A stretch of 64,000 nt of DNA from Hyphomicrobiaceae bacterium (GTDB lineage Bacteria; Pseudomonadota; Alphaproteobacteria; Rhizobiales; Methyloligellaceae): contig JALCBY010000001.1 of assembly GCA_028066055.1 (NCBI GenBank), positions 204,198 through 268,197 on the forward strand, read 5' to 3'. The notes below the pieces were generated by a model. That model saw nothing but the letters and a program-made list of their open reading frames with translations, was not told the origin of the DNA and did no database searches. A program made the translations under genes and the position numbers. Positions 35,813 through 45,276 of the stretch are shown here, piece by piece. Within the stretch, counting starts at the first letter, position 1, and each line of letters starts with the position of its first letter.

Positions 35813-36874
35813 ATGGCAACCTTCTCCAAGCTCCGTTCTGGTAACTGGCGCGCCCAAGTTAGGCGCAAGGGACGCTATGCGTCGCAGACATTCAAGCGTC
35901 GGCGCGACGCTGAAACATGGGCCTTGGAAACAGAGCGCCGCGTCGATCGCGGAGAAAGCATCTCGTCCACACGACCGGATCACATAAAGACATTTGCGGA
36001 CCTGATCGATCTCCATATCGCCGACATGCATGAAGTCAAGAAACCACTTCGCCGGTCCAAAGCATATTCGTTGCACAAACTCAAGACGCACCTCGGCACA
36101 TCTGACTTCAACAATCTCAATCGACAAAACCTAATCGACTATGGCCGCTTTCGCGCCAAGGAAGGCGCGGGTCCTGTGACGCTCGGATCAGAGCTGTCTT
36201 ATATCAACACCATCATCACGCATGCGGCTGCAGTTCACGGGATTTCCGTCTCAAAGGAGCCGGTTGACTTCGCACGCGTCGCGCTGAGGAGATTGGGCCT
36301 GGTTGGACGCGGTATCGAGCGCGACCGCCGCCCGACGCAGTCAGAGCTCGATGCCATCTTTGAATTCTTCGAAGGGAACGCCCGTCAGCACATTCCGGTT
36401 GCCCGTATTGTTCAATTCGCAGTCGCAACAGCCATGCGCCAAGCAGAGATTTGTCGAATTCGCTGGGCAGACGTGGATGAGCGAAGACGAACCGTCATAG
36501 TGAGGGACCGAAAGGATCCTCAGAAAAAGGACGGCAATCATCAACGCGTCCCGCTTCTGGATTTAACCGGCTACGACGCATGGGCATTGCTGCAAGAGCA
36601 GAAGCGCGTGTCCCACAACCACGAGCTCATATTTCCTTACAATGGACGGTCGGTCGGCACAGCGTTCCGGCGAGCAACCAGATCCCTCGGCATTGAGGAC
36701 TTGCATTTTCATGACCTACGACATGAGGCAACAAGCCGCCTCTTCGAAGCAGGTCTTTCAATTGAGAGGGTCGCACTAGTGACTGGTCACAAAGACTGGA
36801 AGATGCTCCGACGCTATACACATCTGAAGCCGGAGATGCTGTTTTCGGATCAGGAACGATTACGCCCAGCGTGA
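35813..36874 (+). CDS. int: Tyrosine recombinase (island integrase)
   Basis: A 353-residue phage-type integrase. An N-terminal arm-binding segment (WRAQVRRKGRYASQTFKRRR) and a core-binding domain (about 65-165) precede the catalytic domain with Arg in TAMRQAEICRIRW, Lys in the DRKDPQKKDG hairpin, HDLRHEATSRLFEAG (His-x-x-Arg), GHKDWKML (His) and the Tyr nucleophile in RRYTHLKP. All catalytic residues are intact. It points away from dusA, next to the presumed attachment site. The ATG at MATFSKLRSG matches family starts; its ribosome site is weak. Confidence 0.95.
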   Translation: MATFSKLRSGNWRAQVRRKGRYASQTFKRRRDAETWALETERRVDRGESISSTRPDHIKTFADLIDLHIADMHEVKKPLRRSKAYSLHKLKTHLGTSDFNNLNRQNLIDYGRFRAKEGAGPVTLGSELSYINTIITHAAAVHGISVSKEPVDFARVALRRLGLVGRGIERDRRPTQSELDAIFEFFEGNARQHIPVARIVQFAVATAMRQAEICRIRWADVDERRRTVIVRDRKDPQKKDGNHQRVPLLDLTGYDAWALLQEQKRVSHNHELIFPYNGRSVGTAFRRATRSLGIEDLHFHDLRHEATSRLFEAGLSIERVALVTGHKDWKMLRRYTHLKPEMLFSDQERLRPA

Positions 36875-36968
36875 CGATGACTCGTACAATTACGTGGTCT
36901 AGCGCAATAGAGCCGGCGGCTGGCAAATCTGAAGTCGAAAGCCAGTGGGCCAAACGCGACCGACATTA

Positions 36969-37027
36969 GGACTTACGCTGCGCTCCGAAGGCAGAGGTCA
37001 CACGTTCGAATCGTATCGGGTGCGCCA
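36969..37027 (+). pseudogene. 3' fragment of tRNA-Arg(CCG)
   Basis: The stretch reads as the anticodon arm (loop CTCCGAA, anticodon CCG), variable loop AGGTC, T-arm (ACACG-TTCGAAT-CGTAT) and acceptor 3' strand CGGGTGC-G-CCA of an alphaproteobacterial tRNA-Arg. The D-arm and 5' acceptor strand (expected GCACCCG) are absent, and both remaining stems carry a mismatch. It is a fragment, not a working tRNA. tRNA 3' ends are classic integration targets, so it may mark an older attachment site. The rest of the 36875-37350 gap shows no gene. Confidence 0.7.
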
Positions 37028-37350
37028 ATAAATTCAATGATTTGCGCGACATTCAAAGACCTTTTGTCGCCTCACAGTCTCCGTTTGGTCTCGTTCTTAT
37101 ATCGAAAATGGGGCTTCCCAAGCCGATCCAAAGCTGATGAAACGAATGGTGCTGATGAGCTATCGATGGATTTGCAAGCTCGACCTGACTGACCTAGTGC
37201 CGAACCATGCGACGTTTTCCAAGAACCGCCAGGCGACGCTGTCGGGCCCGCAATCAGACTTGCAGAGGTCGCAAGTCGGTAGAGTATGCCGGCATCCAAA
37301 TTATACCGGCATTTGCCTGGTGGGCTTGAGGGCCTGTTTTAATGAAGTAC

Positions 37351-38184
37351 TTATTTGTAGGGTAGACGTGTATACGCATTCAAAATGGCTCTAACATCAG
37401 ACCATAATGTATGACTAAATTCCGTCCCGCCAATATGTGCATGCTGGATCAAATTTGCACCGTCATTCATTCGGTCATTTATAAGTCCCGGCTTATCCTT
37501 AGGAAATCTGGAGTGCTCACCTGCCTCGGACATCTTCTCATCTTTGACATCCGGATAATCATGACGTTTTCCAACAAGGGTCATCTCACCTTTGATTACG
37601 TTCAAAAGACCAGGTAATTCGTCGAGACTTGTTCTCCGCAGAAACTTGCCAACACTCGTTACTGCTACCGGCCCTTCGTTTGAGTGAGACATAGTTCTGA
37701 ACTTTAATCTGCGAAACCGTTTGCCACCAATTGAATAACTTGGTGCAGCAAAATATATCGGCCCTTTATTGCTAGTTAGCCAATCCTCTAATCTTATCGC
37801 GATCATTATAATTACGAATATTGGCACAAGCATAATTAGCATATAACCCGTCACGGCAACGTCGAACATCCGCTTACCGTACTTGGGATAGAAAAGTTCC
37901 GTTTGGCTGAAACCAATGACTTTTCCTACCCGTCCTGCACCCCGCAGATAGATGCTTAGTGCGTGGCACATCTTGCTGGTCATCTCAGGCCTGTCATTAA
38001 GGTCAGCCAGCCACTCTTCCTGATATCGGTATGCATATTTGGCAGAAAGCTTCTTAGCTGCCCTCCTAATCAGTTTCTCACTGATCCGAGGAATGAAGGT
38101 CTTCGCATCCTCACCCAGAATTCGGGCAAACGTCGCCATGAAGATGGTGGCAATACCAAACAGCGTGATCTCGACCAAACCCAT
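37351..38184 (-). CDS. Bacterial sugar transferase with extra N-terminal domain
   Basis: A 277-residue membrane protein. The C-terminal two-thirds is a polyprenyl-phosphate hexose-1-phosphate transferase: KRMFDVAVTGYMLIMLVPIF membrane hairpin, GPIYFAAPSYSIGGKRFRRL, KFRTM, RRTSLDELPGLLNVIKGEMT and LVGKRHDYP. Such enzymes start exopolysaccharide or O-antigen chains on undecaprenyl phosphate. The first 95 residues hold a membrane segment and a charged motif (AYRYQEEWLADLNDRPEM) of a kind seen in small membrane proteins encoded next to PadR regulators. It is coupled to the PadR gene (2-bp gap). No other polysaccharide genes are near. Confidence 0.82.
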   Translation of the reverse strand: MGLVEITLFGIATIFMATFARILGEDAKTFIPRISEKLIRRAAKKLSAKYAYRYQEEWLADLNDRPEMTSKMCHALSIYLRGAGRVGKVIGFSQTELFYPKYGKRMFDVAVTGYMLIMLVPIFVIIMIAIRLEDWLTSNKGPIYFAAPSYSIGGKRFRRLKFRTMSHSNEGPVAVTSVGKFLRRTSLDELPGLLNVIKGEMTLVGKRHDYPDVKDEKMSEAGEHSRFPKDKPGLINDRMNDGANLIQHAHIGGTEFSHTLWSDVRAILNAYTRLPYK

Positions 38185-38185
38185 C

Positions 38186-38503
38186 TCAGACCTTCACCGG
38201 CTGTCGTCCGCCTGAATTAGGTACGGACAACTTGCTCAGCTCATCCATTGCAGCATGTTGACCAAGACCGGTAAGACGATAGTTCCTGCGACGAGGTCTT
38301 CCGACTTCCGATGCATCGATATCTTCCCACTCGCTCTCCAACCAGCCGCATGCCTCAAACCTGGCCAATAGCGGGTACAACGTCCCCGATCCGATCTTGA
38401 GTTGTTTGGATATCTCAGCGCCTGATCGTTCCTGCCTGACATCGGACAGAAACAAACTCAACACCTGCAATCCCTTTGACGATATCTTCAAAGCAAACTC
38501 CAT
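38186..38503 (-). CDS. PadR-family transcriptional regulator
   Basis: A 105-residue winged-helix regulator: EFALKISSKGLQVLSLFL, RSGAEISKQLKIGSGTLYPLLARFEACGWLES (recognition helix and wing) and RPRRRNYRLTGLGQHA. The ATG at MEFALKIS has AAGGG upstream; an earlier start would add 23 atypical residues. Its stop lies one base from the ATG of the sugar transferase gene, so it very likely controls that operon. Confidence 0.88.
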   Translation of the reverse strand: MEFALKISSKGLQVLSLFLSDVRQERSGAEISKQLKIGSGTLYPLLARFEACGWLESEWEDIDASEVGRPRRRNYRLTGLGQHAAMDELSKLSVPNSGGRQPVKV

Positions 38504-38971
38504 TTTAAAGCCCTTATATCGCAAATCGACATAGGGTGCAACACACCTACTTGGTACCGCCTTGGTCTTCATGCTATTGACGAGTCTGGCTCCTCCTATG
38601 CATTGAATTTGCGATACCGTAACTTTCTTCCAAAGGTAGATGTCGCGCGTTCGAGTCGCGTCAACTACGAGCTTTCTTACAATATTTTCAGAGCCTTATT
38701 GATTTACGCTCGACGCTTCCCCGGTAGTTTTCATGTGGCATGTTTAGGCCCGCGCCGATGAACGGCGGGAGGCCGTCAAGACCACAGCCCGCTGCGCCCA
38801 AAGGGCTTGGTCTTTACGGAGGATGGCGCCGCAGGCCCCAAACAAAAAAGGAAAATGTCAGGCTGACAGACTTGGCAATGAATCGCGCAAGGAATGAACG
38901 CCGGATAGCCGAGACCGGCATATCCAGGCTCGGTTCACGACAGCTCGGCCCCAAGGGTGCGCCATCAGGTG
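38504..38971. other. Gene-free gap with a tRNA T-arm-like motif
   Basis: No convincing gene in 470 bp. At about 38621-38671 a stretch resembles a tRNA 3' part: an anticodon-like loop TTCCAAA and a T-arm GCGCG-TTCGAGT-CGCGT, but no acceptor strand or CCA follows. The next 250 bp are purine-rich and show nothing recognisable. Confidence 0.4.
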
Positions 38972-39487
38972 CTAGGAAACAGTGCTAGAAGGTCGCCACC
39001 CTCCCTTCGTGCTCTTCGGATCGACGAGCTCGCTGGCAATCACTTCAATGACGGTGCACGAAGGCATGAGAAATTCCCAATAAGGTGTTTGCGTGGCCGC
39101 GCCGCTCCAGTAGCCCGAGCAACACTTATCGATGAGATCAGTGTTCCACTCAGGGTATTGTTTCATCCCTTCGTACTGTGGGTACTTTAGTTTGAGCAGC
39201 GCTTTCTGCATTTCGCCGATCCATGCGAAATCCCATCGTTCCGGCTCGCAGTTTGGTTTGATCCGGTAAATATAGCCGGGACTGACAACACCGCAAACCG
39301 TGAAGTCTGTGTGTTCAAGGCCAAACACGGCGTCGCGCCGGGAGAGTGTCCCATCAGGCTTTCGCGCTTCCAGCTCGTCCTCAATTCGCACGTCGACTTT
39401 ATCCCTACCGTTGCCGACAATTTCGTCCCCGACTGAATATTTCTCCGGTGAAATATGGAAAAGTTTTATCAAGGGTGGGCCGAGCAA
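38972..39487 (-). CDS. Uncharacterised protein at the end of the restriction operon
   Basis: A 171-residue soluble protein that I do not recognise. It opens PLIKLFHISPEKYSVGDEIV, a layout seen at the start of some small ADP-ribosyltransferase-like domains, but no catalytic set can be confirmed. Three Cys-containing stretches (TVCGVV, DKCCSGYW, MPSCTV) are present. It lies 10 bp after the PHP/SMC-like ATPase gene, as the last gene of a four-gene defence operon, and so may modify or regulate that protein. Confidence 0.6.
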   Translation of the reverse strand: MLGPPLIKLFHISPEKYSVGDEIVGNGRDKVDVRIEDELEARKPDGTLSRRDAVFGLEHTDFTVCGVVSPGYIYRIKPNCEPERWDFAWIGEMQKALLKLKYPQYEGMKQYPEWNTDLIDKCCSGYWSGAATQTPYWEFLMPSCTVIEVIASELVDPKSTKGGWRPSSTVS

Positions 39488-39497
39488 TACAAACGAC

Positions 39498-42482
39498 CTA
39501 TTTGATCTGATACTTCAAACGACGCTGCACGAATGCCGGCTTCGAGCCTTCGAGAACTTTCACGATAACATCATTGATGCGCGGATTTTCGATGGACCCG
39601 GACTCGTAAGAAAATTTGTAGCCAGCCGCCTTATCCAATGTGACGTAGAGCACTTGCTCCGCATCGGCGCCAACCGCGAGATTCGGGTTGTGCGTGACCA
39701 AAATGACTTGCCGGTTTTTCTTGGCCTCGCGAATACAATTCGCCAGAACAGAAAAAATACTGTCATTGTCAAGATTGTCTTCCGGCTGATCGATTATAAG
39801 CGGCGTCCTTTCCATGTCGAGATGTAGGTAAAAGACCAATAACAACAGGCCCTTTTCACCGGGAGATAGCTGGTTGAGATTCTTGCCTCCAAGGCGAAGC
39901 TCATATCGCGCATCAAAATATTCGAAGGAGAACAGCAGGTCATAAAGGCGTTTAACGTCCTTCACTTGCTTGTCCACGTCTTCCTCGAAGATCGCGCTGA
40001 TTATCGCTTTCACAAAGACGAGAATACTTTCGACATCATTCCAGTCCACATCGGCCATAAGGGTGCCAAGTTCAGCGCGGCCCTGCGCACTGCCGCGGAA
40101 CGGTCCACTCGCCGATTGGTTCAGGAGATCGAAGAAATCATCAGCGAACTCATGGGACGGGACGAAAGATGCATCAATCGTGACCAAAAATTCATCAGAG
40201 TTTATCGTCGCCAAACGCTCTTCAACACTTACTTTGAGACCTTCATAGAAAGAGCGCACTTTCATCTTCGCTTCAAATATCAAGCGCGCAAGCGTGTCGC
40301 GTTCTTCGCGTTTTTCATCGAGCTTGATGCGCAGCTCGTTCTCGATATAGAAAATCCGCCGTTCGAGGTCTTTGATCGTGCCGGGTTTCGGATTTTCGTC
40401 CTCGCCCATTACTGCGGCGATTTTGGACTGAACATCCGATAGTGCCTGTACATATCGCTGATACCGCCGTTGCGGCGCCGACAGCGTTTCCCGCAAACCT
40501 TTCAGCTTGTCGGCCAGAAATTGATGGGCCGCTCGAAGATCAGGAACGCTGGACAGCTCCGACAAATCGGTATCGTCGGAAACCGGATCTTTTTTTGCCA
40601 GCTCCAGCGCCCTTATTTCGGCCTGGAGCGCATTGATTTTTTCATCGATGGGCTGCGTGTTGATCCGGTGCCTGACGATGGCATCAACATCCAGCCCGAA
40701 GCTTGTACAAGAGGCGCGAAGTCCCTCTTTGCTTTCCTTGACATGGGTGTCGATCGCAGCCACCGCCTCCTTCAAAGTACCAAGGCCCACAAGGTCTGTC
40801 TTAAGCGCAGAAAGGCTTTCAACGGCTGCTTTTCCTCGCTCTTCGATATCCGATTGAAGACTTCTTGTTTCTTCGATTTGGCGGGTTACGGTTTGCTGCT
40901 CGGTCGTTTCGCCTTCCGGCTTCGGCACTTCCTGCGGCTTGGATTTTTCGAGAACGCGGCATTCTTCCCGTTTCTGGTTCAGTTCTTCACTGAGCCGCGT
41001 TTTGGTGGCCGGATCAGCCTGCTCTTCCAGTTCCACAATTTCAATGTTGAGTTCACGAAGTCTGACTTTGAGGGCACTAATGTCACTCTTGCTCTGAGCG
41101 GTCTTTAGTTCTTCAAGCTCCGAAAAGGTCGACTTCCCCATCCGGTCGGATTCATCGACATGAGAGAACACAACCTCTTCGATTTTCCGGCGGAATGCCT
41201 TGACCTCAATTTCGTTCGTAAGGCTCTCAAAGTAGTTCTGCGGAAGGTACTTTACTGCCTCCGGCTTAAGCGTATCGACTTCTTCGTCAAGGCGCTTCGA
41301 GGGTTTTGCACCGCTCGCCCATATGAGCTCGCCGGTGAAGTTTTCGGCATATCCCTTCTGTCGAAATTTCCTGTTTCGAGGATCATCTGTCAGAAATGAG
41401 AAATGGGCCGACTGACTGGATTCGCCTAAGAGCCCAATGATATCGGCGACAGCACTCTTGCCGCTACCCTTGTTACCTATGATCGCGGTGAGTTCGGGAT
41501 TGAATGGGATGTCTACGTTCTGAAACCAGGAACCGTTGGCGCCGGAATAGCCGCACACCTGGTCCACCTTGAGCCCTGCAATGAATCGAGTGGCGTCCTG
41601 ATCGAGACGCTCCAATACCGTTGGGCGCTCCCCGATATGAACGCGGCCTTTTGGCTCGAAAAGCGTCTGTCGCAGGCCACGGAAACTCAGATCGGCTTTG
41701 ATCCAGGTTGGCTCGTAGCCGGCTTCATCCCCTGACAGGCGGTTGAGGTCATCAAAGGAGTGCGCATCAGAGCCAGAATAAACGGGCTTCCTTCCGCTTG
41801 GTATGCCGCCCTCATAGCGATCCAGCCTAAGGAAATGGTCAGCGTTTTTCGACGAACCAAAGAAGGCATCGCTTGCCTTATCAAGTTCGTCGGAAATCGA
41901 CATGCTTCGGGGTGACTTGGTGTCAACACCCCGAAGTCCATCATTACTGGCCGCCGTGACGACTATGTATGCGGTCTCGCCTGGAAATACCTTTGCTAGA
42001 GTGGTCGTTAAATCGGTGATGCTGACTGTCGCCTGCTCATAATCTTCTTGGGACGAGAGCTCACTACAGCGCAGACGCGCACCCTGATGTGTCTTGTGAG
42101 TGAGCAAGTCACCTAGCAGGGTATCGAGTTTTCCCTTCGTGGCGATTTCGGGATCGAGGAGGACGTGGGTGTGAACATTGCGTCCGTCAGAACTGACGGT
42201 CTCCGTGAGGCGAAATTCCACATTGGGAATGAAGAACTTCTTCCCATCGGGACAATGCTCCTTATACGCCGCTATGACTGATAGATAACTATCAAACGAA
42301 AAGTAGTCGGTAATTCCGAAAGCCTGAACATCCGAAGCCTCAAGCTCATCGATGTAGCGCTTTAGGATATCAGCTGATGTCCCACCAAAACCGTCAGACA
42401 GCTTGGTTCCGGGCGCGTGTAGGTGAACGTCCCAACGCTTCCAGACTGATCCCGTTTTCTGGTGAACATTTACCAACAACAA
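39498..42482 (-). CDS. TrlF-type PHP-domain/SMC-like ATPase
   Basis: A 994-residue protein. The N-terminal part (about 15-290) looks like a PHP phosphoesterase (WDVHLHAPGTK, FGITDYFSF, VHTHVLLD, GSDAHSFDDL). Then comes an ABC/SMC-type ATPase: Walker A GNKGSGKSAVAD (about 335), a long coiled coil (about 440-720), and near the C-terminus the signature LSPGEKGLLLLVFYLHL and Walker B LIIDQPEDNLDND (about 895). This layout matches TrlF/Ppl-type proteins, for which phage defence has been reported. It starts with TTG (GAGGGG upstream), 7 bp after the restriction enzyme gene, in one operon with it. Confidence 0.85.
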   Translation of the reverse strand: MLLVNVHQKTGSVWKRWDVHLHAPGTKLSDGFGGTSADILKRYIDELEASDVQAFGITDYFSFDSYLSVIAAYKEHCPDGKKFFIPNVEFRLTETVSSDGRNVHTHVLLDPEIATKGKLDTLLGDLLTHKTHQGARLRCSELSSQEDYEQATVSITDLTTTLAKVFPGETAYIVVTAASNDGLRGVDTKSPRSMSISDELDKASDAFFGSSKNADHFLRLDRYEGGIPSGRKPVYSGSDAHSFDDLNRLSGDEAGYEPTWIKADLSFRGLRQTLFEPKGRVHIGERPTVLERLDQDATRFIAGLKVDQVCGYSGANGSWFQNVDIPFNPELTAIIGNKGSGKSAVADIIGLLGESSQSAHFSFLTDDPRNRKFRQKGYAENFTGELIWASGAKPSKRLDEEVDTLKPEAVKYLPQNYFESLTNEIEVKAFRRKIEEVVFSHVDESDRMGKSTFSELEELKTAQSKSDISALKVRLRELNIEIVELEEQADPATKTRLSEELNQKREECRVLEKSKPQEVPKPEGETTEQQTVTRQIEETRSLQSDIEERGKAAVESLSALKTDLVGLGTLKEAVAAIDTHVKESKEGLRASCTSFGLDVDAIVRHRINTQPIDEKINALQAEIRALELAKKDPVSDDTDLSELSSVPDLRAAHQFLADKLKGLRETLSAPQRRYQRYVQALSDVQSKIAAVMGEDENPKPGTIKDLERRIFYIENELRIKLDEKREERDTLARLIFEAKMKVRSFYEGLKVSVEERLATINSDEFLVTIDASFVPSHEFADDFFDLLNQSASGPFRGSAQGRAELGTLMADVDWNDVESILVFVKAIISAIFEEDVDKQVKDVKRLYDLLFSFEYFDARYELRLGGKNLNQLSPGEKGLLLLVFYLHLDMERTPLIIDQPEDNLDNDSIFSVLANCIREAKKNRQVILVTHNPNLAVGADAEQVLYVTLDKAAGYKFSYESGSIENPRINDVIVKVLEGSKPAFVQRRLKYQIK

Positions 42483-42488
42483 GCCCCT

Positions 42489-43229
42489 CTATTGCCGCGC
42501 CGCCACCGCCGCGATGTGACCGGCAAATTCAGTCACAAACGTCCTCAGGGAAGCGAGGTCGCTCAACTGCCTGTATCTTCCGTCATTGGCGGCATCGCGC
42601 GGAGACATGAGAAACGCGGCGCTGGTATAGAGACCTTCCTGTACAAGGCGCTTGCACAGAAGATCGTACCGGATAGCGTATGAAGCCCCCTTGAATTCGG
42701 GATCGACCGGGAAGTGCGGCTCCTTATCCTTCACAGGTGAATTGGACTCATCACAGTCTTCAAGAAGCATGATCCAGCCCAGGAACGGGCGCGGCGCATC
42801 GTCTCCGAATGCCCCTTCGCGATAGGCGGTCCAAAGGTCGTGCGCCGTTCCGATTGCTTCTTCGCAACGGTTGTTAAAATTGTTGCCGAATGACGGTCCA
42901 ACCTGCGATTTGAACTCAAGCGCCGCAACCAGTTCGCCGCGATACATGACCAGCATGTCCCAGAGCTTTGTCGGACGAAAAAATCCGGGGAGCGTCAGAA
43001 CACGCTTCTGAACGCAAATATCGGCAAGGGCGAGCCCGTTCGCTTCGACCAGGCTCTGCGCTATAGCGAGAAAACCATCCATATTCTTGCCAGCCGTAAC
43101 CGCGCCGCGCGAGCCCGCGTCCCGATTGCCCGACTCGACCTGCTTGGCGAGCGCTGCTTCTCGGTTGCCCCAATACAGCTTCACAGCTTCACCGGCCTGG
43201 GCTTCGTATTTGGCAAGATCGAGCGTCAT
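42489..43229 (-). CDS. PaeR7I/XhoI-type type II restriction endonuclease
   Basis: A 246-residue enzyme with the family's diagnostic stretches: [49 protein letters not shown] (the E-x-K catalytic core) and [14 protein letters not shown]. Known members cut CTCGAG. The ATG overlaps the stop of the methyltransferase gene (ATGA), so methyltransferase and nuclease are coupled with the methyltransferase first. Motifs look intact. Confidence 0.93.
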   Translation of the reverse strand: MTLDLAKYEAQAGEAVKLYWGNREAALAKQVESGNRDAGSRGAVTAGKNMDGFLAIAQSLVEANGLALADICVQKRVLTLPGFFRPTKLWDMLVMYRGELVAALEFKSQVGPSFGNNFNNRCEEAIGTAHDLWTAYREGAFGDDAPRPFLGWIMLLEDCDESNSPVKDKEPHFPVDPEFKGASYAIRYDLLCKRLVQEGLYTSAAFLMSPRDAANDGRYRQLSDLASLRTFVTEFAGHIAAVAARQ

Positions 43230-44941
43230 TCAGAGACTTTCCCTTCAATCAATTTAATCTCTTCTGCGCTAATTCCGTATATCTTAGATATTATTTCATT
43301 GAGTAGATGGCGATCATTTGTTTCAGAATACTCTGCCAACCGCTCGCGCAAGTCATTCGATACATCTGACCACCGCGGAATTCTGATCTTTCGGAGATAC
43401 TGCGCCTGAAAACGGAGATAGCCGCCACGCATCCGTGTGCAGTACAAACCGACGAAAAGCCGAGCGATCCCGGAGTGCATAACGGCTTGCAGCGCATGAA
43501 CGTCCCATTCTTCGGAAGTTATGTAATAAAGATTGTGATGCGGATAGAGCTTGCCTTCTTCGTAGACGACGGAGGCATCGCCTTTGATGTCGGGGATCAG
43601 CAGTTTTTCCTGATAAGTGAGTTCTGGATAGATGCGGTCGATGGTTCGATACCAGCCGTGCGGATTTTTCTCCGCGATATGGCGGCCTGCGATCTGTTCC
43701 TTGCGGGCCTCAAGGTACGCGCGGAGCTTCGGGAAAGTCTCGAGATCCACGAGCTTACCGTCGTCACCGAACGGATTGACGATGCCTTTCCCGCGCCAGG
43801 CGATATTGCCCGCGAGAATGTCCTTCGTCATAACGAGCGGCAGCTTGCGGGACGGCTCGACATCGAGTCCTTCGTAGTCGCCGATAAAGGCTTTGTCGGC
43901 ACCCGTGGCAACGCCGATTCCGACTTTGCATCCGGCATCTTCAAGGACCGGGAATTGCGCCTCCAGCCGCCGCACGAGCGCAAGTTCATCGAAAGAATCG
44001 AGCACCCAGGCGTCGGCGCCGGATGCGACGTTTCTGATTTCGCGAACCTTGCTCTTTGCAGGGAGCTTGTTTGCGGTAAGTTCGGCAGCAAGGCATTTCA
44101 GGATGGGCGCGTCTATCGCCGGGCGGGCATAGACGCGGGTTAATTCCGCACGGGTCTTTTCAATGACTGTGATCGCTGGATAAGCGCTGACTTCATCATG
44201 AAAGGCATCGGTATCGACCATATCGACGTAGATGCTGAGATTGTATTGCCTGGCAACGAGCTCCCGTAGCTTCTTGCCGTATTTGTTCTTCATCCAACGG
44301 TCGGCACAAATGAAGCCGAGCTTCCCGCCATCTTCCAACAGGCCGAGCGAGCGTTCGATGAAAGGGACATAAATATCTGCGCGGTCATAAATGGTCTGGT
44401 AACGCTGCCGGTACTCGCTCATGAGCACATCGGGAATGCTCTCCTGCCGGACGTAAGGCGGATTACCTACAATATGGGTGAAGCGGCCCGGAAACTCAGC
44501 GAGAAGAAAATCCCCCTGATGGAGCCAGACATGGCATAGGCGGGCGGCATCAGTGCTGCTTAGACCGGCCTCTATCAGCCGCGTCGCGACTAGTTCGCGG
44601 GTGCCTTCATAGGTAGTGCGATGCAGTTCGATGGCGCGAATAGCGGGCTCAAGGGCGGTATATTCGAGCTTGCCATCGCGCTTGGCAGCGGCCAGCAAGC
44701 GGTCAATGACCGGAATAAGGAAGTCGCCATCGCCGCAGGAAGGCTCAAGAAGGCGGTATTCGGTTAACGGCCCGTCTTCGGTATAGCCGGTCAGGTCAAG
44801 AATAAAATCGACGACTTCTCGCCGTGTGTAGATAGCGCCGCGTTCTTCGATTCCCGCATCTGTTGCAAGCTGCTCAACGGCTTCCGTCACGGGGCAGAGG
44901 CCGGGGAAAGCAGGCTGGAGGGCGAGAATGGTTGTTGTCAC
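43226..44941 (-). CDS. N6-adenine DNA methyltransferase, PaeR7I/XhoI-type
   Basis: A 571-residue methyltransferase with SAM motif [11 protein letters not shown] (65-74), catalytic NPPY (160-163) and a C-terminal target-recognition part ending in LRKIRIPRW-like sequence. It should protect the site of the neighbouring nuclease (CTCGAG in known systems) by adenine methylation. First gene of the four-gene operon methyltransferase, nuclease, PHP/SMC ATPase, unknown protein. No controller (C) protein gene is adjacent. Confidence 0.93.
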   Translation of the reverse strand: MTTTILALQPAFPGLCPVTEAVEQLATDAGIEERGAIYTRREVVDFILDLTGYTEDGPLTEYRLLEPSCGDGDFLIPVIDRLLAAAKRDGKLEYTALEPAIRAIELHRTTYEGTRELVATRLIEAGLSSTDAARLCHVWLHQGDFLLAEFPGRFTHIVGNPPYVRQESIPDVLMSEYRQRYQTIYDRADIYVPFIERSLGLLEDGGKLGFICADRWMKNKYGKKLRELVARQYNLSIYVDMVDTDAFHDEVSAYPAITVIEKTRAELTRVYARPAIDAPILKCLAAELTANKLPAKSKVREIRNVASGADAWVLDSFDELALVRRLEAQFPVLEDAGCKVGIGVATGADKAFIGDYEGLDVEPSRKLPLVMTKDILAGNIAWRGKGIVNPFGDDGKLVDLETFPKLRAYLEARKEQIAGRHIAEKNPHGWYRTIDRIYPELTYQEKLLIPDIKGDASVVYEEGKLYPHHNLYYITSEEWDVHALQAVMHSGIARLFVGLYCTRMRGGYLRFQAQYLRKIRIPRWSDVSNDLRERLAEYSETNDRHLLNEIISKIYGISAEEIKLIEGKVSE

Positions 44942-45276
44942 GGCTGATTCCTAACCTGAACAATCAGTGAACACTCTGACTGTGATAGCACAGGTCGCAG
45001 AATCACTTCCATGATTCGCTAGGCGCAGCAACGAGTTGCCCCCAAGGAAATCTTGGACAAGGCTAACACCAAAAAGCGACCCATCTGGCGGCAGATGGCG
45101 AATATCCAACCTGCGCGAGGTTAGTCGAGGATGTTGGGGCCGACGGTCCTCAAGTCGATGGGATGGTCCAGGAAGGGAGAGCCGAAGTCTTCCGTCCTGG
45201 TCTCCATGAAATAGACTCAGCGAGGTTGCTGTACCTACGTGATTAGTAGCGAGTTCCGCTAAATAGAATTTCCACA
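44942..45276. promoter_or_regulatory. Spacer upstream of the restriction operon
   Basis: A 335-bp gap between the relaxase stop and the methyltransferase start, where the operon promoter must lie. No gene, strong hairpin or controller-protein box could be defined. Confidence 0.4.

Noticed and set aside
38740-38988. Plus-strand frame of 82 codons
   Set aside because: Arg/Pro/Gly-rich, no family, overlaps the end of the 38972 gene; more likely chance.
43226-44941. Avoidance of CTCGAG in the window as a sign of long-term restriction
   Set aside because: CTCGAG is present in the core (3202, 18787) and in the island (49244), so no depletion is visible by eye; a genome-wide count would be needed.
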